The notes beneath the pieces were generated by a model that did no database searches, was not told the DNA's origin, and saw only the letters and a program-made list of their open reading frames with translations. From Actinokineospora iranica (GTDB lineage: Bacteria; Actinomycetota; Actinomycetes; Mycobacteriales; Pseudonocardiaceae), in NCBI RefSeq assembly GCF_900101685.1, contig NZ_FMZZ01000007.1:186001-250000 (forward strand): 64,000 bases of DNA. The letters are read 5' to 3'. Below are positions 8,047 to 16,506 of the stretch, one piece after another; positions within the stretch are counted from its first letter, which is position 1; each line of letters starts with the position of its first letter. Both the position numbers and the translations under genes were made by a program.

Positions 8047-9575
8047 CCAGGTTGGCTGGGACTGTTGTTGAGGTGGCCGACCTGCGGGTCGTCCACGGTG
8101 ACCGGCCGCTGGTGGACGGGGTGTCGTTCAGCCTGGCCGGGGGACAGGTGCTCGCGCTCGTCGGCGCGTCCGGCAGCGGCAAGACGACGATCGGGCTCGC
8201 CCTGCTCGGCGAACGCCCGCGCGGGGCGGTCGTGTCCGGGACGGTGCGGGTGTCCGGGCAGGACGTGTCGCCGGACCGGCCGCCCGCGGCCGGGTTCGTG
8301 CCGCAACACCCGTCGTCGGTGCTCAACCCGGTGCGCCGGGTGGGTGCGGTGCTGCGGGAGATCGCGGCCCACCACCGGCCCGGCGGCGCGAAGTCCGAAG
8401 TGGACAGCCTGGTCGCGGACGCCGCGCGGCGGGCCCGGTTCCCCGAGAGCCTGCTGCGCCGCTACCCGCACCAGCTTTCCGGCGGGCAGCAGCAGCGCGT
8501 CGTGCTCGCCCAGGCGCTGGTCGGCGACCCGGTGCTGATCGTCGCCGACGAGCCGACCACCGGCCAGGACGCGGTGACCCGCGACGAGGTGGTGGCGGAG
8601 TTGGCCGCGGTGGTGGCCGAGGGCGTCGCGGTGGTGCTGCTCAGCCACGACCTCGACGTGGTGCGCGCGCTCGCCGACCAGGTGGTCGTGCTCCGCGCGG
8701 GCCAGGTGGTGGAGGCCGGGCCCGCCGCGAAGGTGCTCACCGATCCCGCGCACGAGCACACCCGGGCCCTGCTCGCCACGCCGCCCGAACCACGCGACCA
8801 CGCGCCCGCGGGGGCGCACCGCCTGCGCACCACGGGCCTGACCGCCCGGCACGGCCGCGCGACCGTCCTGCACGACGCGGAAGTGGCGGTCGGCGCGGGG
8901 GAGTGCCTGGCCCTGGTCGGGCGCTCCGGCAGCGGCAAGACCACCTTCGCCCGCTGCGTGGCCGGGCTGCACCCGCCCAGCGCGGGCGAAGTCCTCCTGG
9001 ACGGCACGCCGCTGGCCGGGACGCTGCGCAAGCGCCCCCGCGCCCAGTTGGCGGCGGTGCAGTACGTGTTCCAGGACGCCCGCGCCTCCTTCGACCACCA
9101 CCGCACGGTCCTGGACCAGGTGAGCCGCACCGCGGTCCGCCTGCGCGGACTGTCCACACCAGACGCCCAGGCGGCGGCGCTGGCCACGCTGCGCGAGGTC
9201 GGGCTGACCGAGGCGATGGCCGCCCGCAGACCCGTCGGACTCTCCGGCGGCGAACTGCAGCGGGCGGCACTGGCGCGGGCCCTGCTCGCCGAACCCGCCG
9301 TCCTGATCTGCGACGAGATCACCTCCGGCCAAGACGCCCTCACCCGGACGGGCATTCTCGACCGCCTCGACGCGCTGCGCCGCGACCGTGGCCTGACCCT
9401 GGTGGTCATCACCCACGATCGCGCGGTGGTGACCCGCCTCGCCGACCGGGTCGCCGTCGTCCACGAGGGCCGGATCGTGGAACAGGGCACGGCAGGCGAA
9501 ATCCTGCGCGCCCCACGCCACGAGGCGACCCGGCGATTGCTCGGCGAGCCACTGCTACTGTCCATTGAGGAGTGA
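8043..9575 (+). CDS. ABC transporter ATPase with two fused nucleotide-binding domains (DppD-DppF type)
   Basis: 510 residues holding two complete ATPase domains. Domain 1: Walker A GASGSGKTT, signature LSGGQQQR, Walker B VLIVADEPTTG, H-loop SHD. Domain 2: Walker A GRSGSGKTT, signature LSGGELQR, Walker B VLICDEITSGQD, H-loop THD. In nickel, opine and peptide importers these are usually two separate subunits (DppD/DppF, CntD/CntF); here they are one polypeptide, an arrangement known in actinobacterial and YejF-type systems. The GTG start overlaps the permease stop. It powers the importer of this operon. Confidence 0.9.
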   Translation: MTRLAGTVVEVADLRVVHGDRPLVDGVSFSLAGGQVLALVGASGSGKTTIGLALLGERPRGAVVSGTVRVSGQDVSPDRPPAAGFVPQHPSSVLNPVRRVGAVLREIAAHHRPGGAKSEVDSLVADAARRARFPESLLRRYPHQLSGGQQQRVVLAQALVGDPVLIVADEPTTGQDAVTRDEVVAELAAVVAEGVAVVLLSHDLDVVRALADQVVVLRAGQVVEAGPAAKVLTDPAHEHTRALLATPPEPRDHAPAGAHRLRTTGLTARHGRATVLHDAEVAVGAGECLALVGRSGSGKTTFARCVAGLHPPSAGEVLLDGTPLAGTLRKRPRAQLAAVQYVFQDARASFDHHRTVLDQVSRTAVRLRGLSTPDAQAAALATLREVGLTEAMAARRPVGLSGGELQRAALARALLAEPAVLICDEITSGQDALTRTGILDRLDALRRDRGLTLVVITHDRAVVTRLADRVAVVHEGRIVEQGTAGEILRAPRHEATRRLLGEPLLLSIEE

Positions 9576-9577
9576 CA

Positions 9578-10105
9578 ATGACCGGCTACGAACTGCGCGC
9601 CGCCCGGCCTGAGGATGCCGGGGGCGCTCGCAGCGTCATCCTTGACACCCTGTACCGGGATCTACGCTACGGCTACAACCCCGTGTGGCATGAGGATGTC
9701 ATCGACATCGAAGGAATCTATCTGCGGCCCGCGCGGCACGCGCTGTTCGTCGCCGAGGCAGGCGGGGAGATCGTGGCCACTACTGGGGTGCGGGCGGTGG
9801 GTCCCAAGAGTCCGCCGCATCCCCGGTGGCTCGCTGAGCGGTATCCGGATGAGAGCACAGCCCAGTTGTTCCGGGTGTATGTGCGCCCGTCACACCGTCG
9901 CAACGGGCTTGCTCGTGGGCTTGTGGAGTTGGCCGTTCGGTTCGTTGCGCAAACTCCTGGATATCAGGCGCTGTACTTGCATACGGACGCTCGGGTGCAA
10001 GGGGCTGAGTCGTTTTGGCGGTCGGTGGCCAAGCAGGTCCATGACGGTCGTGATGGCGATCCTGCTCACTTCCAGACTGTGCACTTTGAGATTCCGATCC
10101 CCTGA
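9578..10105 (+). CDS. GNAT family N-acetyltransferase
   Basis: 175 residues. The acetyl-CoA-binding region is the block LFRVYVRPSHRRNGLARGL (R-x-x-R/N-G-x-G/A type). The ATG at 9578 was chosen because GAGGAG (9567-9572) stands 5 nt upstream; an in-frame GTG at 9572 overlaps that site and is less likely. It follows the ATPase stop by two bases and probably closes the operon. It could modify the exported metabolite or protect the host, but the substrate is not readable. Confidence 0.8.
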   Translation: MTGYELRAARPEDAGGARSVILDTLYRDLRYGYNPVWHEDVIDIEGIYLRPARHALFVAEAGGEIVATTGVRAVGPKSPPHPRWLAERYPDESTAQLFRVYVRPSHRRNGLARGLVELAVRFVAQTPGYQALYLHTDARVQGAESFWRSVAKQVHDGRDGDPAHFQTVHFEIPIP

Positions 10106-10153
10106 GTGGGGGCTGGTTCTTGCGGGCTTCTGTGGGGCGTGGCTGTGTTGGTT

Positions 10154-10173
10154 TGCTCGATGCCCATCGAGCA
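10154..10173. terminator. Short hairpin between convergent genes, related to the 2584-2733 ends
   Basis: TGCTCGAT and ATCGAGCA form a perfect 8-bp stem around a GCCC loop. It lies between the plus-strand GNAT and the minus-strand hydrolase, which converge, so a bidirectional terminator is the simple reading. The sequence equals the outermost bases of both arms of the 2584-2733 element joined together, so it may instead be a deletion footprint of that element. No T-tract follows. The rest of the 160-bp gap shows nothing clear. Confidence 0.45.
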
Positions 10174-10265
10174 CTTGGCGAGCCTCGGTTCGGCCTGGCA
10201 GATGCTCGGGTGTACTGCCTGCCTGGCAGGTCGCCCAACCCACCACCCAAACAGGCACCCGCCAC

Positions 10266-11285
10266 CTAACTAGCGACACTCCCGGCCCACTGCGCGACCA
10301 CACGGTGATAGTCCGGTGCGTTGGGCGCGTAGTTCATCGAGTGCCCGTACCCCGGCAGGATGAAAGTCTCGAACCGGGGCGAACCTGAGAAGTAAGGCGC
10401 CTCCGACGCGCGCAGGGCCTCCGCGGAACGGCAGTCGCTGCCCAGGGGAGCCCCGCAGAAGTGCGTGTCACCTTCGCCGAGCGCCAGCAGGACCGGCACA
10501 TCGATCCCCCGTGAAGCCGGGATCAGGATGTTGGTCAGCGCGATGTTGTCCAACGCCTCAGTCGCGGCGAAAACGTCCTTTGTGGACTCATCGGCGGCGA
10601 TGGCGGCGGGATCGTGCTTGCCTGCGCCGTGGAACGCCGCGGCGCGGGTGCCGGGGCTCGTCGTCAGGTAGCCCAGATCCGGCCCACGGCGCGCAAGCTG
10701 GGAATCTAGCGGGGCTGGGATCATGTTCGCCAGGACCGGCGCCACGGTCACCAGGTTCATCCGGTGGGTCATGCCGGTGACCAGCACACCGTCCACGTCA
10801 CGGTGCAGGCCTGCCTCGATCATCGCCATGGCCGCGCCGATGGAGTGGCCGCCGATGAGCACCTTGTCGAACCGGGGGCGCAGGGTCTGGACCACCTGGT
10901 GCAGCGCCTCCGCCTGGACCACGGAAGTCACCAGGGCGCTCGGGGGCTTCGAGCTTTCGCCGGTGCCGAGTCGGTCTACGGCGAAGGTGGCGTGCCCGGC
11001 TTTGTTCATCGCCAGCCGGAACGAGCGAATCCCCGGGGTGTAGGCGATGTCCCAGTATGAGCGGTTGTATGTGCCGCCGGGCACCAAGACCTGGACTGAG
11101 GTCGCGCCCTCCGGCGCGCACAGGGTGCCCGCCATCGTCTGCGCGGTGCCCGCGACCGACACCGGGACCCGTAGTTCCGAGCAGGCGACCTGGGCCGCCC
11201 CGGCCGGGCTTTGCGCGGGCAGCAGCACGGCGGTGGCGACCAGCAGCGCGGCTGCGGACAGCTTGCGGGATCGGGACCAGCGCAC
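10266..11285 (-). CDS. Secreted alpha/beta hydrolase
   Basis: 339 residues, GTG start at 11285 with GGAGG at 11300-11296. The N-terminus is a Sec signal peptide (SRSRKLSAAALLVATAVL, cleavage near AGA/AGAA). The nucleophile elbow is GGHSIGAA. The catalytic His probably lies in LPGYGHSMNY near the end, and an acid in LALGEGD. Substrate is unknown; an esterase or lipase-like role outside the cell is likely. It lies 17 bp downstream of the P450 gene on the same strand and may be co-transcribed with it. Confidence 0.82.
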   Translation of the reverse strand: MRWSRSRKLSAAALLVATAVLLPAQSPAGAAQVACSELRVPVSVAGTAQTMAGTLCAPEGATSVQVLVPGGTYNRSYWDIAYTPGIRSFRLAMNKAGHATFAVDRLGTGESSKPPSALVTSVVQAEALHQVVQTLRPRFDKVLIGGHSIGAAMAMIEAGLHRDVDGVLVTGMTHRMNLVTVAPVLANMIPAPLDSQLARRGPDLGYLTTSPGTRAAAFHGAGKHDPAAIAADESTKDVFAATEALDNIALTNILIPASRGIDVPVLLALGEGDTHFCGAPLGSDCRSAEALRASEAPYFSGSPRFETFILPGYGHSMNYAPNAPDYHRVVAQWAGSVAS

Positions 11286-11302
11286 GGAAAGCGAACCTCC
11301 GA

Positions 11303-12634
11303 CTAGAAAGAGGGAACCCGGGGGACCACCGTCATCGGCAGGCGGCTGGGGTAGGCGGCAGAGGTGAACTTTACGCTTACCGGTTTCCCGGCCACCGGCA
11401 CCAGTCGCCACCGGGCCGCGACGGTGGCCAGGGTGATGACGATTTCGGTTTGGGCGAAGACGTTTCCCATGCACTGGCGGGTCCCGGCGCCGAACGGCAC
11501 GAACGCGCCACGGGGCAGGTCCTTGGCCCGCTCCGGGGACCAGCGGTCCGGGGCGAACCGGTGTGGGTCCGGGTAGGAGGCCGGGTCGTGGTGCAGGGCG
11601 TGCGGGCTGACGATCACCTCGTCGCCCGGGCGCAGGCGCACGCCGTCGAGGTCGACCTCGGTGTTGGCCCGGCGCATCAGGATCCAGATCGGGTACATCC
11701 GCAGGACTTCGTTCACGACCTGCGTGGTGTAAACCAGTTTCCGCACGTCCGCGAAGGTGACCGGGCGCCCGGCCAGCACCTCGTCCACCTCGGCGTGCAG
11801 CCGCCGCTCCACCTCGGGGTGGCGGGCGATCTCGTGGAACGCCCAGGCGAGCGCGAGCGCGGTGGTCTCGATCCCGGCGGTGAGCAGGGTGAGCACTTCG
11901 TCGTAGGTCTGCTGGTCGGTCATGCCCGCGCCGGTCTCGGCGTCGCGCGCCAGCAGCAGCATCGAGAGCAGGTCGCCGTGGTCGGCGCCGTCGGCCCGCC
12001 AACTCGCGATGACTTCGAGCACGATCCGGCGCATCCGCTCGATGGCCGCGTCGAACTCCCGGTTGCCGGGAATGGGCAGCCTCTCCACGAAACCGGGCGA
12101 GAGCGCGCGGATCATCCCCTGCTTGATCACCACGAAGATGGACCGTCGGGCCTCGTCGATCGCGCGTTTGCCCATCTCGGTGGAGAACAGCGCCTCGCCG
12201 ACGATGGTGACCGCGAGGCCCTGCATGTCCTCGTCGATCGCGCGTTCCTGCCCCGGCCGCCACGATTCGGTGAGGTCGGTCGCGGCCCGGACCATCGTCT
12301 CGGCGTAGCGGGCGATGCGGTCGCGGTGGAACGCGGGCTGGATCAGCCTGCGCTGCCGCCGGTGGAACTCGCCGTTGGACAGCACCAGCCCGTTTCCCAC
12401 GTAGGGGCGGAACTTGTCGAACATGGCGCCCTTGTCGAAGCTGGCCCCGTCGGTGGCCAGGACGCGGTGCGTGAGCCGCGGGCTGGTCACGAAGTACGTG
12501 CGCATCGGCCCGAGGTAGACGGTGACGACCTCGCCGTGCTCGCGCAGGCCCGCGGTGAAGCCGAACCGCCTGCGCAGCATGGCCGGAGTGTGGCCGAGCA
12601 GGGGCCACCGGCCGGGCGCCATCGGAACGGGCAT
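11303..12634 (-). CDS. Cytochrome P450
   Basis: 443 residues from the ATG at 12634, which has GAGGAG 5 nt upstream; a longer in-frame start is possible but lacks support. I-helix AGIETTALA, K-helix ExxR as EVLR, and heme loop FGAGTRQCMG with the cysteine ligand are all present. General style resembles bacterial P450s annotated as pentalenene-oxygenase-like. Substrate is unknown. No terpene synthase or dedicated redox partner is next to it. It is divergent from the DUF574 methyltransferase across a 164-bp gap. Confidence 0.9.
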   Translation of the reverse strand: MPVPMAPGRWPLLGHTPAMLRRRFGFTAGLREHGEVVTVYLGPMRTYFVTSPRLTHRVLATDGASFDKGAMFDKFRPYVGNGLVLSNGEFHRRQRRLIQPAFHRDRIARYAETMVRAATDLTESWRPGQERAIDEDMQGLAVTIVGEALFSTEMGKRAIDEARRSIFVVIKQGMIRALSPGFVERLPIPGNREFDAAIERMRRIVLEVIASWRADGADHGDLLSMLLLARDAETGAGMTDQQTYDEVLTLLTAGIETTALALAWAFHEIARHPEVERRLHAEVDEVLAGRPVTFADVRKLVYTTQVVNEVLRMYPIWILMRRANTEVDLDGVRLRPGDEVIVSPHALHHDPASYPDPHRFAPDRWSPERAKDLPRGAFVPFGAGTRQCMGNVFAQTEIVITLATVAARWRLVPVAGKPVSVKFTSAAYPSRLPMTVVPRVPSF

Positions 12635-12798
12635 CGTTACTCCTCGCGACGATAGCGGGCAGAAAGGCCAGAGTAGGGACCGATCGAGTGAACTCAATAG
12701 CGCCCAAACGGGTAGAAGATCATCACTGTGGTGCGCTGTGAGTGTGAGGATTGCCCGGTCGCTAAGCTCATTTGTCCGAGACGCGAGAGGGGTTCGCC

Positions 12799-13620
12799 AT
12801 GGCGCAACGGGAGTGGGTCCCGCTGGACGTCGATGTCTCCGTGCCGAGCATGGCGCGCACCTACGACTTCATGCTCGGCGGCGCGCACAACTTCGCCGTC
12901 GACCGCGAGGTCGGCGAGCGGATCGAGCGCGCGATGCCCGGCCTGCGCAACGCGGCCAGGGTCAACCGGGCCTTCCTCGGGCGAGTGGTGCGGTTCATGG
13001 CGGACCAGGGGATTCGCCAGTTCCTCGACATCGGGTCGGGCATCCCGACCGTCGCCAACGTGCACGAGGTCGCCCAGGCGCGGGACCCCGAGTGCCGGGT
13101 CGTCTACGTCGACCGCGACCCGGTGGCCGTCGCGCACAGCGAACTCATCCTGGCGGGCAACGACCGCGCCGCCGTCCTGCACGCCGACATGCGCGACCCC
13201 GAGGGAATCCTGTCCAGCCCGGAGGTGCGCGGGCTCATCGACCTCGACCAGCCGGTCGGCCTGCTGATGCTGCTGATGCTGCACTGGGTGCCCGACGAGT
13301 CCGACCCGGTCGGCCTGATGGCGCGGTACTGCGCCGCGCTCGCCCCGGGCAGCCACCTGGCGATCACCCATGTCAGCGGCGACCACCAGGGCGAGAAGCT
13401 GTCCGAGGCGACCGACGTGATCAAGCGGAGCAACAGCCCCGACCAGGTGACCCTGCGCACCCACGCCCAGGTGACCGCGCTGTTCGCGGGCCTGGAACTG
13501 GTCGAGCCCGGCCTGGTCGGCTGCGGCGAGTGGCGGCCGAGGGGACCGGGGGACATCGCAGGCGAGCCCGGCATGAACATGCTGGTGTACGCGGGGGTCG
13601 GGCGGAAGCCCAGCGCATAG
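12799..13620 (+). CDS. DUF574-type SAM-dependent methyltransferase (PF04672)
   Basis: 273 residues starting at ATG 12799 with GAGAGGGG 6 nt upstream. The family hallmark N-terminus VPSMARTYDFMLGGAHNF is present, then FLDIGSGIPT as motif I, VVYVDRDPVAV and LLMLLMLHWVPD. The family is abundant in actinobacteria and its substrates are largely unknown. The next gene begins two bases after its stop, so it is translationally coupled to a degenerate GGDEF-EAL protein. Confidence 0.87.
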   Translation: MAQREWVPLDVDVSVPSMARTYDFMLGGAHNFAVDREVGERIERAMPGLRNAARVNRAFLGRVVRFMADQGIRQFLDIGSGIPTVANVHEVAQARDPECRVVYVDRDPVAVAHSELILAGNDRAAVLHADMRDPEGILSSPEVRGLIDLDQPVGLLMLLMLHWVPDESDPVGLMARYCAALAPGSHLAITHVSGDHQGEKLSEATDVIKRSNSPDQVTLRTHAQVTALFAGLELVEPGLVGCGEWRPRGPGDIAGEPGMNMLVYAGVGRKPSA

Positions 13621-13622
13621 AC

Positions 13623-15755
13623 ATGCCGGACATGCCGGAACTGACCAACAGAGAGCCCGACGGGACACCCGAGCGGCCGGACCCGGACCGGGCGCGGGCG
13701 GCGCTCGCCCGGAAGTGGGCCTATCTGCTCAGCGGAGTCGTCGTCCTCCCGCTGACCTCCCACGACCTCGGCCAGGAGTTGCGCGGCCTGCTGGACGCCC
13801 TGTGCGCCGCGCTGCTCGCCGAGCCGCCGACCCGCGCCGCGGAAGAGGTGGGCGAACGGCTGGCCGCGCTGGGATACCTCGGCGAGGCGGGCCTGCGCTG
13901 CACGACCGAGGTCCTGGGCAAGGGACTGCTCGCGCTGCCGGAGTTCCAGCCCGTCGAGCGGTTCGCCGCCCGCGTCCTGGTCGGGATGGGCGCGCTGACG
14001 ACCGGCTACCTGGCCGCCGACCGGCGCGCGCTGCTGGCGCAGCAGGAGCACATGCACCTCACGTTGCTCAAAGCGGTCCGGGACGCCAAGTGGCACCTCA
14101 AGGAGAGCGAGGCGCGCTTCGCGGAGGTCTCGACGCTCTCCGCGAACGGCATCATGATCGTCGGCTTGGACGGGCGGCTGATCCAGGCCAACGCCGCGAT
14201 CGGCGAGATCCTGGACTACTCGCCCGCCGAGCTGACCGGGACCTCGCTGTACGACCTGGTGCACCCGGATTCCGCGGCGTCGCTGCGGGAAGGCGTGCTG
14301 GCCCTGCTGGACGGGAAGCGCGACCGGATCAGGCAGTCGCAGAGCCTGCTGCGCAAGGACGGCGAGGTCGCCCGGATCTCGCTGACCGCGTCGGTGCTGC
14401 CCGGCGCCGACAACCGGCCCAGTCACCTCGTCGCGGTGGTCGAGGACGGCACAGAGCTGATGCTGCTGCAAGGCGAGTTGCGGCGGCAGGCGCTGCACGA
14501 CGTGCTGACCGGCCTGCCGAACCGCCAGTTCTTCGGCACCCACCTGGAAAGCGTGCTGCGCCGCGTCGACCCGGCCTACGGCATCACCCTGTTCCAGTTG
14601 GACATCGACGCGTTCGGCCTGGTGTGCCACAGCCTCGGCAGGCGCGCGGGCGAACGGCTGCTGGTCCATGTGGCACAGCAGTTGCGGGCCGTGCTGGCCG
14701 ACGAGACGGCCATGGTCGCCCGCTTCGACGGCGACGAGTTCGGCGTCGTGCTGGAGAACTCGGCCACCACCCCGGCCGTGGAGACCATCGTCGCCGCGAT
14801 CAACCGCGAGCTCGCCGGACCGTTCTATGTGGACGGTGTCGGCCTGAGCGCGGTGGCCAGCGTCGGCGTGGTGCACCGGCCATCGGGCGATCTCGACCCG
14901 GCGGAGTTGCTGCGCGCGGCGGACGCGGCGCTGCGCAGGGCCAAGAATGGGCGTCGCGGCCAGTGGGAGCTGTTCCACCCCGACCAGGACGCGCGGGACC
15001 GGCGCGCCGCCGCGCTCGCCGTCGGTATGCCCGGGGCGTTCGAGCAGGGCGAGATCAGCGTGCGCTACCGCCCGGTGGTCCACCTGGCCGACGGAACCGT
15101 CGCGGGGGTGGAAGCGCTGTTGCGGTGGGACCGCCCGGACGCGGACCCGGTGCCGCACGACGCCTGCCTCGACCTCGCCGAGCGCACCGGCCTGACGCTG
15201 CCGCTGGGCGAGTGGCTGCTGCGGGTGGCGGGCGGCCAGGTCCAGTGGTGGCGCCAGCGCGGGTTCGACGTCCCGCTGGCCGTGGGCATCACCGCCTACC
15301 AGGCGGCGGACGCGGACCTGGTCTCCCGGGTCGTCCGTGTCCTGGGCGACACGGGCCTGCTGCCGAACCAGGTGGTGCTGGGTGTCCCCGTCCGCGCGCT
15401 CGCGGTCCCCGAAGCGGCCGAGAACCTCACGGTGCTGCACGACATGGGCATCGGCACCGCCTTGGACGACTTCGACTTCGGCCCCGACGCCATGGCCGCC
15501 GTCGAAGACCTCCCGGTCTGCTGCGTCCGGGTGGCCAGCCGAGTCGTGCGCCGCCAGGCGACCACCGGCGGGGCGGTGGTCGGCGCCCTGCTGCCCATCG
15601 TCCTCGGCGCGGGCGCGACCGTCATCGTGGACGGCGTCGCCACCGACACCGAAGCCGCCTGGTGGCGCGCCGCGGGCGCCAGCACCGCAACCGGTGAGCA
15701 CTTCGGCAGCGCCTGCCCACCCGGCGACATTCTCGCCCGGTTCGCGTCCGACTGA
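13623..15755 (+). CDS. PAS-GGDEF-EAL protein with degenerate catalytic motifs
   Basis: 710 residues without TM segments. An N-terminal helical domain (to about residue 150) is followed by a PAS domain (about 165-280, FAEVSTLSANGIMIVG), a GGDEF domain (about 290-445) and an EAL domain (about 465-700). The GGDEF signature reads DGDEF, and the usual DxDxFKxxND block is DIDAFGLVCH, losing the conserved lysine and asparagine. In the EAL domain GVEALLRW is kept, but the EITES, DxxKID and AEGVET positions read LGVPV, VCCVRVAS and VDGVAT. It may therefore bind rather than make or degrade cyclic di-GMP. It is probably co-translated with the methyltransferase before it. Confidence 0.85.
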   Translation: MPDMPELTNREPDGTPERPDPDRARAALARKWAYLLSGVVVLPLTSHDLGQELRGLLDALCAALLAEPPTRAAEEVGERLAALGYLGEAGLRCTTEVLGKGLLALPEFQPVERFAARVLVGMGALTTGYLAADRRALLAQQEHMHLTLLKAVRDAKWHLKESEARFAEVSTLSANGIMIVGLDGRLIQANAAIGEILDYSPAELTGTSLYDLVHPDSAASLREGVLALLDGKRDRIRQSQSLLRKDGEVARISLTASVLPGADNRPSHLVAVVEDGTELMLLQGELRRQALHDVLTGLPNRQFFGTHLESVLRRVDPAYGITLFQLDIDAFGLVCHSLGRRAGERLLVHVAQQLRAVLADETAMVARFDGDEFGVVLENSATTPAVETIVAAINRELAGPFYVDGVGLSAVASVGVVHRPSGDLDPAELLRAADAALRRAKNGRRGQWELFHPDQDARDRRAAALAVGMPGAFEQGEISVRYRPVVHLADGTVAGVEALLRWDRPDADPVPHDACLDLAERTGLTLPLGEWLLRVAGGQVQWWRQRGFDVPLAVGITAYQAADADLVSRVVRVLGDTGLLPNQVVLGVPVRALAVPEAAENLTVLHDMGIGTALDDFDFGPDAMAAVEDLPVCCVRVASRVVRRQATTGGAVVGALLPIVLGAGATVIVDGVATDTEAAWWRAAGASTATGEHFGSACPPGDILARFASD

Positions 15756-15902
15756 CCGTAGCGCCCGAATTCGTTTGGCGTAGAACGGTTCGCCGACCGT
15801 CACCACCGGAAACCATTGGCACGCCCCCAAAGGCGGATACCCGCACCGGGTCGCCTCCGGTAGCGTCGCGGGGAATCAGCCTGCGACCTGAAGGGGCACG
15901 GC

Positions 15903-16496
15903 GTGGTGTTTCTCCTTGAGTTCCTTCGCAATCCGCGGCGCACGGGCGCGCTCGTGCCCAGTTCCCCCTGGTCTGTCCGGTCGCTGCTCGACGAGGCCGA
16001 TGTGGCTGGGGCGCGCACCGTGGTCGAGCTGGGGGCGGGAACCGGGGCGATCACCGACGCGCTGCTGCGCCGGGTGGTCCCGGACGGGCGGTTGCTGGCC
16101 ATGGAGGTGAACCCGGTGTTCGCCGCCCGGCTGCGCAGGCGGTTCGACGCGGGACGGGTGGAGGTGGTGTGCGGGTCGGCGGCGCGGTTGGGGCCCGCGC
16201 TCGCCGAACGCGGGCTCAGCGCGGTGGACCGGGTGGTCAGCGCGCTGCCGTGGACGACGATGCCCGACCGGCAGCAGGAGGAGATCCTGGACGCGGTCAC
16301 CGCGGCGCTGGCCGAGGACGGCCGGTTCAGCACGCTGATGTGCAGGCACCGGCTCGCTTCCCCTGGCGCGCGCCGGTTTCTGCGGCTGCTGAACAGCCGG
16401 TTCGGCCAGGTGCGGCGCGGATCGACGGTGTGGGCGGAGTTTCCGCCGATGTTCGCCTACCACTGCGCGGCCCCCGCCCGAGACCGCCAAGGGTGA
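15903..16496 (+). CDS. Small class I methyltransferase (phospholipid/rRNA-type)
   Basis: 197 residues from GTG 15903, with GAAGGGG about 8 nt upstream. Motif I is VVELGAGTGAITDAL, followed by LLAMEVNPVFAARL and the catalytic-strand region VVSALPWTTMP. This layout matches the COG3963 phospholipid N-methyltransferase/KsgA-like group. The start FLLEFLRNPRRTGALVPSS is typical of that group. It ends 10 bp before the carbamoyltransferase and probably shares its transcript. Lipid or small-molecule substrate cannot be told apart. Confidence 0.78.
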   Translation: MVFLLEFLRNPRRTGALVPSSPWSVRSLLDEADVAGARTVVELGAGTGAITDALLRRVVPDGRLLAMEVNPVFAARLRRRFDAGRVEVVCGSAARLGPALAERGLSAVDRVVSALPWTTMPDRQQEEILDAVTAALAEDGRFSTLMCRHRLASPGARRFLRLLNSRFGQVRRGSTVWAEFPPMFAYHCAAPARDRQG

Positions 16497-16506
16497 CGGG
16501 CCGCAC

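Noticed and set aside
10106..10265. Possible small plus-strand gene continuing past the GNAT stop
   Set aside because: The frame is a shadow with no start signal and runs into the end of the hydrolase gene.
12522..13622. Upstream continuation of the GGDEF-EAL frame through the DUF574 gene
   Set aside because: It overlaps a clear methyltransferase in another frame; the ATG at 13623 is the sensible start.
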